From Musa acuminata AAA Group (lineage: Eukaryota; Streptophyta; Magnoliopsida; Zingiberales; Musaceae), in the NCBI RefSeq assembly GCF_036884655.1, contig NC_088345.1, forward strand, positions 26,949,501 through 27,013,500: 64,000 nt of DNA, written 5' to 3'. This document shows, one piece after another, positions 57,219 to 64,000 of the stretch. The position numbers and the translations under genes were made by a program. Each line of letters opens with the position of its first letter. Within the stretch, counting starts at the first letter, position 1. The notes below the pieces were generated by a model. The model did no database searches and was not told where the DNA came from. It saw only the letters and a list, made by a program, of their open reading frames with translations.

Positions 57219-58067
57219 TTACAGGAAAGGATGATTTTTAGGTACCCATTTGCTTTTCGGTGCCTCAAAAATAGATCTACATTGTTTATCATGTTGCATA
57301 GAATTTATCATGGTTCCTTTAGGAACCCAAATTAATTTATTCGGACTAATTTTCTTGAGTGGACAATAATGCGTTTTGTGTCCAAGTTTGTAACAAAAGT
57401 TGCATTTGCTTTGGTGTCAAACATGTAAGATGGGGCCTTTTATGAAGGTGGTTGGATTTTGGTGAGGATTCCTCATAAACCTGATTCAACTTCTTTTGGG
57501 AACGTGACCCTTGTTTGTAAGTATCATGTTCAAGGACTTGCTACCAACTTCGAATTTCTTCAAGGTATCCTTAAGTAGCAAGTTTTCCTTTTGGAAAGTT
57601 TCTAGATCATGGCATTTTATGCATGAACCTAAACTATCATGATGTTCAGTTTTTAACTTATCAAAATTACAAGTAAGACTATCATTCTCCTTTTTTAGCA
57701 ATTTGTATTTTCTACTAATAATCTTGCATTCATCGAATAAGTCATGGAAGGCATTTAATAATTCATTAAATGATAAATCTGCATCTATTAAATTCGTTAC
57801 CTCCTCTCCGATGGACATTAAGGCGTAATGAGCAACTTGCTCGGTATTGGACTCCTCTTCTTCGGACGCGCTCGAGTCATCCCACGTTGCTTTGAGCGCC
57901 TTCTTCTTTGATGTTCTCTTTTTGACTTGGGGACAATCACTCTTGTAGTGTCCTGGCTTTTTGCACTCATAGCAAATAACTTGGTCCTTCTTGGGTTCAA
58001 GTTTAATTTTTGTGTCATTCTTAAACTTGTTTCTTTTAATGAATTTTTTAAAATTTCTTGTTAGAAG
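57219..58067 (-). pseudogene. SirD-type gag fragment, C-terminal half with two zinc knuckles
   Basis: The minus strand from 58067 reads FKKFIKRNKFKND, then the intact zinc knuckle CYECKKPGHYKSDC, an acidic SSASEEEE patch, a coiled-coil-like Lys/Glu-rich segment and a second intact CCHC motif (CNFCYKLGHKTHYC), ending WVPKNHPFL at about 57219. A stop at about 57486 and another upstream of the second knuckle disrupt the frame. The N-terminal half is separated by the CopK insertion at 58068. This copy shows what the plus-strand gag (5386-6940) looked like before its knuckles decayed. Confidence 0.85.
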
Positions 58068-58671
58068 TGTTGGGCTGATAGCCCATATTCAGCCCATGTG
58101 GGCTAGGGTAGCCCACAACCCACACCCCCTCTTAACCTAACCCTAATTAAGATTAGGGGGTGTGGTGGCTGCGTTTTAGAAGCAGAAAAATGCTATAAAA
58201 AGGTAGCAACGAGGCAGATCTTGAGGGCCATGGGATTCCAAAGAGAAGAAGGAGAACAAGGCAGAAAAGGAAGAGAAAGAAAGGGAAGTAGACAAGGACA
58301 ACGCAGAGAGACTGTTCTCAATCATCTAGCAGTGTTCTCATCTCAAGTTAGATCAAATCTATAGTAAACTCTTGCTGTGATTACTTGGGGAGGTTTTAGA
58401 TATTATGGGCAGTGACGTGATCCTTGTATCCCAGTTATTCTCTTGAGGTTGTTGCTAGGGTTTAGGGCAAGAGATTGAGATTTGTATATTCATTATTCTC
58501 ATAGTGGATTATCTCTAGTTTGCCCTGTGGTTTTTACCCTTCATATTGAAGGGGTTTTCCACATATATCTTGGTGTTCTGTTTGATTGTGCTTCTATTTA
58601 ATTCCGCTGCGTATTATGGTCTTCTAGTATTTGTTCATATACAAAGGTTATTCCTCTTTATATCCCCATCA
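58068..58671 (+). repeat. CopK 5' LTR
   Basis: 604 bp, TGTTGGGCTGATAG to ATCCCCATCA. TATA box TATAAAAA at 58194-58201. The primer site follows at about 58673-58686 (ACTAGTATCAAAGC, two changes from the consensus). Confidence 0.82.
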
Positions 58672-58718
58672 ACTAGTATCAAAGCGGGGTTTTGGTGATT
58701 TAATTTTTATATTTGAAC

Positions 58719-61121
58719 ATGGAGGCCAGTAATATTTCTCGCATGATTAGTTTGAATGGAAATAATTGGATGATATGGAAACCAAGAATGGAAGATCTCT
58801 TGTATTGCAAAGATTTGTATGGACCTTTGCAAGGGGATAGTGCAAAACCTACAACTATGATAGATGATGAGTGAAAGAGGTTAGATCGAATAACAATTGG
58901 GTTTATTAGACAATGGCTTGATGATAGTGTCTTTCACCATGTTTCTACTGAAATATTTGTATATTCTCTTTGGAAAAAATTGGAAAGTCTCTATGAAAGA
59001 AAAACAGCTGGCAACAAAGCTTTTTTAATCAGAAAACTTGTGAACCTAAAATATAGAGAGGGTGCTTCTATTGCTGAGCATTTGAATGAAATGCAGAGTA
59101 TTACTAACCAGTTATCCTCTATGAAAATATGAAAATGTCTCTTGATAATGAGTTGCAGACATTGTTACTTCTCAGTTCATTACCAGAAAGTTGGGAGACA
59201 CTGGTGGTTTCCCTCAGTAATTCTGCGCCAGATGGTATTGTCACTATGAGTTAAGTAACAAGCAGTTTGTTGAATGAGGAGTTGAGAAGAAAGAGTTCAG
59301 CAACATCTCAGAATGATTCACAGGCACTTATCTCAGAGAACAGAGGAAGGTCAAAGTCTAGAAGCAGTTCACGTATGGGTAGGAGCAAGTCAAGATCAAG
59401 AAAAGATATTGTTTGCTATAGCTGTGGTGAGAAAGGATATTACAAGAACCAATGTAAGCAACCTAAGAAGAACAAGAAAAAGGGAAAAGAAGTGGAGTCT
59501 ACAGAGTCAAAGGATAATACTACAGCTACAGTGCAGGGTGGTGATTATTTGATTTTGTCTCCTTCTGATGATATTTTTTCTTGTGTGTGTCAGGATCTTG
59601 AGTGGGTGATTGACACAAGTGCTTCTTATCATGCTACACCACGGAGGGAGTTTTTTGCTACATACAAGTCTGGAAACTTTGGTGTTGTCAAGATGGGCAA
59701 CTATGGCATAGTAGACATCATTGGCATGGGTGATATCCATTTAAAGATCAACCTTAGCTGCAAGTTGGTGCTTAAGGATATGAGGCATGTGATTGACTTG
59801 AGGCTGAATTTAATTTCAGTTGGAAGACTATATGATGAAGACTATGAAAGCAGATTTCATAGAAGGCAATGGAAGCTCAATAAGGGTTCTCTTGTTATAG
59901 CTAGTGGAAAGAAATGTCATACTTTGTACAGGTTGCAGGCTAAAGCTTATGGTGAGCAGTTAAATGCTACAGAGAAAGACTTCAGTATGGAATTGTGGCA
60001 TAGGCGATTGAGACACATGAGCGAGAAGGGGCTGCAAGCTCTTTCCAAGAGAGAGGTATTGCCAGATATCAAGGTATACATCTGAACCCTTGTATTGATT
60101 ATTTGGCTGGTAAACAATATAGAGTTTCATTTGCTAGTCCTGCTTTGTCTAGAAAAATGCATGCCTTAGACCGTGTTTATACAGATGTATATGGTCCTTT
60201 GAGGACAAAAACTCTTGGTGGACTATTGATGTTCTTGGTATAAGTGGTGCACTTTATTTTGTCACTTTTATAAATGATTTTTCCAGAAAAGTTTGGGCCT
60301 ATGCTTTGAAGACCAAAGATCAGGTTATTAATGTCTTCAAAGAGTTTCATGCTAGGGTTGAAACGGAGACAGAAAGGAAATTGAAATGCATAAGATCAGA
60401 TAATGGTGGTGAGTATACAGGATTGTTTAATGACTATTGCAGGTCACATGGGATCCAACATGAGATGACAGTTCCTGGTACACCTCAGCATAATGCAATT
60501 GTAGAGAGGATGAACTGCACCATCATGGAAAAAATTAGATATATGCTTTCACAGGCTAAGCTACCCAAAAGGTTTTGGGATGAGGCTTTGAGGACTGCAG
60601 TTGATGTGATCAACTTATCACCATGTAAAACCCTAGATGGTGATGTTGCAGAGGATGTATGGTAAGAGAAAAATGTTTCCTACAAGCATTTGGGAGTATT
60701 TGGTTGTCGCGCATTTGCACATATTCCAGATAATAAGAGGTCCAAGCTGGATGGTAAGTCTAAAGAATGTATTTTTCTTGGTTACTCACATGATCATTTT
60801 GGTTACAGGCTTTGGGATCCAGAAAAGCAGAAGGTATTCAGAAGCAGAGATGTAGTCTTCTTTGAGGATCAAACCTTTGAAGATTTGAAGAAGAAGACAC
60901 ATGCCAAGACTTCTGTAGAAGGATTAGCAGATTGTGACCCTGTTATTCCTCCAGTATATCATGGTGATGGGGGAGATGTGCAGGAAGATAGTGTAGAGCC
61001 TGATGTTGATCTACCTGTAGGACATGTTGAGCAAGAAGAAGTAGGAGAGCAAGTTCCAAGAGAACCTCAGTTGAGAAGATCTTCTAGACAACGTCAACCT
61101 TCCAGAAGATATTCTACAGAT
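58719..61121 (+). pseudogene. CopK gag-protease-integrase, disrupted and truncated
   Basis: It starts at ATG 58719 (MEASNISRMISLNGNNW). Gag motifs: WMIWKPRMEDLL, LWKKLESLYERKTAGNK. Disruptions: TGA at 58872 (probably a former Trp), an 8-bp tandem duplication ATGAAAAT near 59125 shifting frame, and a TAA near 59252. The frame 59267-60085 has a zinc knuckle CYSCGEKGYYKNQC with Tyr for His, a protease site WVIDTSASYHATP (DTSA for the usual DSGA/DTGA), and the pre-integrase motif LWHRRLRHMSEKGL. A base loss near 60072 shifts the frame. Integrase core residues are seen in YTDVYG, RSDNGGEY and NAIVERMN, with another stop at 60663. The integrase C-terminal part (FGCRAFAHIP, GYSHDHFGYRLWDP) runs to 61121. 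No RT is present. Confidence 0.88.
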
Positions 61122-61473
61122 TGTAACATCCCCCATTAAAAAAAAGAAATAGTAAATGCTTGTTTGTAAATATGAGGATTATTTAATAATTTTTTAATTA
61201 AATAATATTAGATTAAAGTTTATGGCTAAGGACCTAAGAGTAAATATTAAATGTTTGAGATGATTTATAGAATATTCAGAATTGAGTAAATAAAAATAAA
61301 ATAAAATAAAATGGAGGACATGTGTCATTAACAAGGATGAGCCACTTAGCATTTATTCTAAAGTTGACACCTAAACCCCCATGCATGCTTGCCACCTCAC
61401 TATTTTAGCATGAGCCAAACCTAAGTAATTTAAGGCACCATTAAAAAGAAAGTTTTCAGCTAACGTTAGTTTG

Positions 61474-61526
61474 AGGAGAAGAAGAAGAAGAGAAGAAGAA
61501 GAAGAAGAAGGAGAAGAAGAAGAGGA
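61474..61526 (+). repeat. GAA/GAG microsatellite
   Basis: About 53 bp of GAAGAAGAAG-type purine repeat with GAG interruptions, inside the GypM LTR. Confidence 0.92.
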
Positions 61527-62443
61527 AACTTTGTTTGAGGTTTTGCATCAACTCCCTATATTTGGGAATCAAACTCATCTAAGGCAAGTGTTCTAACCTC
61601 TTCCTATAGAATTCCTAATCTCTGTTTTCCTTTTAATTCTTCATAATTCAAAAGATTTCAGCTTAGTACCAAACCGTTCTTTCCTTTTGATACAAAGCCA
61701 TGAATCTGAAATTTTTTCGGTAATCTGACTTCTATACATTGTTTTGGATATAACTTTTAGCACTAAACTCTGATTTAGGCAAAACCTAATCCATTTGAAA
61801 GTAGACTCAAATATATTTATTTTGACACTAAGATTGAATGATTTGGAGTTTAAATGCCTACTAAGATTTATGTTTCAATTAACCCTATAGATTCTGTAAA
61901 ATAGGGACTGAAATTTCTGACCTTCTGTTACTAAATTGCTCATAACTCTCTAGAAAAAATTCTGAATTATACAAAACTTAGTTCTTTGGAAACTAGATTC
62001 GTATATCTTTCTTTTGACACCTAGTTGGAAATTTTGAAGTATTTTTACCTTCTGAAACATATGTTTAAATTGATTCTATCAAGTCTGCAAAACAGGGATG
62101 ATCAATTCTGACCTTCCTTTACTCTATTTGTTGTAACTTCCTGTTAGGAACTCAAAAAATTATAAATCTAAGTTTATCTGAAAATAGATTGATACAACTT
62201 TCCAATCACACCTATTTTTAGTGATTTGGAGCATGCTTGGTCACTCAAACAATTCAGAAAATGTACCATTCAAATTCTATCATAATTGAAAACTTTTTTA
62301 GGTTTTGCCTATTCAATTTTCATCCTATTGGAAATTTGATTTCTGCTAAATTCTTCTTCAATTGAGCTTTATATTAGTTCTTTGATGTTCTTGTACTGTT
62401 CATCCTGAAATTATTATATATCTGAAATTTATTATGTAATGCT

Positions 62444-62938
62444 TTGTTTGCATTTCCTTGTTTGATAAAGGCACATGCATATCTTCGTTGTTCCGCATGT
62501 GCTTCCGATATATGTCAATGTTATTGTTCATACTACCTTTTTGTACTCTGGTGTCTTGTGGGATATTGTGAACCTTTGCCAGAAATGGTAAAGGGAGTTA
62601 TGCTTAGAGCCCGCGATTGCTCTGCCGGCCCCATTGACTTCACTTAGACGTGGGTGGATGGAGCTCCCAAACATGGGAGACTTATGCTTGGTGGTCATCC
62701 AGAAATGGATGAATCACATTATGTATATGGTCCCACAACGCCCTCTATGTTTATTGATATGATATCCAAAGCTTTGTTTATGAGTTCATATTATGCTTTA
62801 GATAAAAATGGAATGCATGCTACATCAAAAATGACATACAGCTTGTGTTTATTATTTGGTTCACTTGTTATACTTTGCAGTGTTTCGTTTGTCATTATTA
62901 TGCCCCCAAACACTCTTATGCCTTTTATATGCGCCTAA
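62444..62938 (+). other. Long open frame inside the GypM LTR, one stop
   Basis: Two ORFs (62444-62647 and 62654-62938) are in the same frame, separated by one TAG at 62645-62647, giving ~163 codons. The middle (GAPKHGRLMLGGHPEMDESH) looks protein-like; the end is hydrophobic (LLFGSLVILCSVSFVIIM), one possible membrane segment. I do not recognise it. It may be chance or an old captured exon. LTR location argues against a functional gene. Confidence 0.3.
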
Positions 62939-63722
62939 ATACTTCATGCGTCATTTGATACATGCCTAAATGCTTCTTTTGCCAATGAAATGCTCCAATT
63001 TCCTTTCTCCTATTGTTATGTCTAATGCCTGTTTTTGAACGAGGTAAACCTTTGTGATTTTATATCAAATGAGATGACTTCAAATGAACACTTGTATTTC
63101 TACTTTTGTAACTTGATACTAAGCCTACTTAAACTTCTCTTATCGCCATGGATATGTTAGACGCTTGCTGAGCTCTTTATGCTCACCCCGTTGCTATATA
63201 AATTTTTTTCAGGGTAGCTTGTCACGCACTGAAAAGCTAGAATTGGGTTAAAGCAGTGAAAGGCTAGAAGATTTTTGAGCTAATTTTGTTGGATGATGGT
63301 TTTTGTTGTATAGTAAACTTTACTTCTAATGTAATGTTAAGGATCTATTGATACTTATGTGTTGTAAAAGTTTAAAGGACCGCTCATGTGTATGGAATGA
63401 TAAGTTTAAGTTGTATAAGGATAAAAACTCATGGTAAATAATTATCTTTTTGTGATTGTATATACTTCTATGTTTATGGATTTGTGTTGTGGTTGATGTT
63501 TAGTTGAGTTGTCTTTGGATTTTGTGAATCTCTGAGTGAAGTGGATTATGATTTATATAACGTACATGTTTATGAATTGTGAATATTGAATTTTGAATGA
63601 TTCTTAGTATCCTCAAATTGTTAGATTGGATCCTAGATTGAATTGATGATGAATTATAATATTATTGATTTTAGACAGGGTCACACCTCCTGAATGTGAT
63701 AATTCGGGGGGGGGGCATGACA

Positions 63723-63856
63723 GAGTTGGTATTAGAGACTGATTTGAGGATTTCTAAGAATTTTGATATGCTAGATGTGTAATAAATTTTGAGGTTTAGT
63801 GATTTCTATTTAGAGACTGATCAAAAGTTTTCTTTTGTTATTTTTAGGAAGCAAGG
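63723..63856 (+). other. GypM primer site and leader
   Basis: TTGGTATTAGAGA at about 63727-63739 resembles a mutated TTGGTATCAGAGC. It is followed by an AT-rich leader. Confidence 0.6.
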
Positions 63857-64000
63857 ATGACGAGGTCATCTGGTTCTCCTGTTGCATTACTTCTGATCAA
63901 TTGAGTGGAATTATGAAAACTCTAGAGTCAATGACACAAGTAATGCAACAACAAGTCCAACAAGGAAGAAATGATGAAGTTGGGAATTCAAACCAGACTG
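63857..64000 (+). pseudogene. GypM gag start, partial, frameshifted
   Basis: ATG 63857 (MTRSSGSPVALLL) meets a stop at about 63902. The next frame is open to the window end with LSGIMKTLESMTQVMQQQ, a Gln-rich helical stretch of the kind seen at gypsy gag N-termini. A one-base shift near 63885 joins them. Too short to be sure. Confidence 0.5.

Larger units (their letters stand above)
20956..58067 (-). mobile_element. SirD-type element (minus strand), split by the GypF nest and cut by CopK
   Basis: On the minus strand: gag fragment 58067-57219, spacer 57218-57001, GypF insertion, spacer and accessory-ORF leader 25943-25325, accessory ORF 25324-24216, spacer to polypurine tract 22711, 3' LTR 22710-20956. 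Continuity across GypF is supported by the plus-strand copy at 3915-12101, where the sequences either side of the insertion are adjacent near 7225-7235. The 5' end was lost or moved when CopK inserted in gag at 58068. As in the plus copy, no pol lies between gag and the accessory ORF. Confidence 0.82.
58068..61121 (+). mobile_element. CopK: Ty1/copia Tnt1/Tork-like element, 5' part
   Basis: 5' LTR 58068-58671, primer site, gag-protease-integrase remnants, cut before the RT domain by GypM at 61122. It inserted into the minus-strand SirD gag; left flank AGAAG (58063-58067). The rest lies outside the window, if it survives. Confidence 0.85.
61122..63722 (+). repeat. GypM 5' LTR
   Basis: 2601 bp. 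It contains a GAA/GAG microsatellite (61474-61526), AT-rich internal repeats (about 61640-62300, ~190-bp periodic GAT-TCTGTAAAA / TCTGACCTTC blocks), a reading frame at 62444-62938, a TATA-like TATATAAA at 63195-63202 and a G10 run near 63706-63715. The boundary at 63722 is inferred from the following primer-like site. Confidence 0.7.
61122..64000 (+). mobile_element. GypM: gypsy-like element, 5' LTR and start of gag, runs off window
   Basis: TGTAACATCCCCC opens the LTR inside CopK integrase. The LTR ends at 63722 (GCATGACA), followed by a degenerate primer site and a gag start. The LTR style, with TGCTGAGCTCTTTATGCTCACCCC near its promoter, recalls Tekay/Del-type chromoviruses; that assignment is from memory. 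Confidence 0.72.

Overview
The window is plant nuclear DNA built almost entirely from nested LTR retrotransposons. I see no convincing host gene, rRNA, tRNA gene or CRISPR array. The pol domains are Ty1/copia and Ty3/gypsy type, most primer-binding sites match the initiator-tRNA-Met type (TGGTATCAGAGC), and the insertions carry 5-bp target duplications, all typical of a repeat-rich angiosperm. The repeat families remind me of Musaceae (Ensete/Musa) sequences; that is recollection and inference and was not tested here. Working names: SirA, SirD and relatives = Sirevirus-like copia families with long LTRs running from TGTTGAATCTC to CCTAACA; CopT = a copia family with 1.5-kb LTRs (TGCTAGTC...ACCAACA); GypF and GypM = gypsy elements; CopK = a Tnt1/Tork-like copia.

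Layout. 1-3465: 3' end of a SirA copy whose LTR is fused head-to-head to an inverted LTR piece. 3466-3914: LTR end, primer site and leader of a broken Sirevirus-like element. 3915-12101 (+): SirD copy with 5' LTR, decayed gag, an accessory ORF remnant, no pol, and an inserted solo LTR (9079-10893, TSD ACTTG). 12102-19508 (+): CopT copy 1, nearly complete gag-pol with a truncated 3' LTR. 19509-20955: LTR end, duplicated primer site and GC-rich leader of another element. 20956-58067 (-): a SirD-type element split by a deep nest. GypF (25944-57000) sits inside it; inside GypF lie two oppositely oriented Sirevirus-like elements fused head-to-head (G, 27467-49262, minus; B, 49263-54837, plus); CopT copy 2 (27949-44876, TSD GATAA) sits inside the LTR of G; and a complete gag-only SirA element (33681-42022, TSD CAACC) sits inside the leader of CopT copy 2. 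58068-61121 (+): CopK, cut by GypM. 61122-64000 (+): GypM 5' LTR, primer site and start of gag, running off the window.

Functional reading. Nothing here looks autonomously mobile. CopT supplies the fullest gag-protease-integrase-RT-RNase H set, but both copies are broken and share one frameshift. The SirA and SirD elements keep the cis signals (LTRs, primer site, polypurine tract) and a gag but have no pol, so they would depend on enzymes supplied in trans. The most interesting material is the gag-plus-accessory-ORF layout of SirD, the gag-only SirA whose gag has lost its zinc knuckle, the palindrome arrays just upstream of the LTR TATA boxes, the hairpin with a poly-C loop at the LTR 3' end, and the GC-rich leader of CopT.
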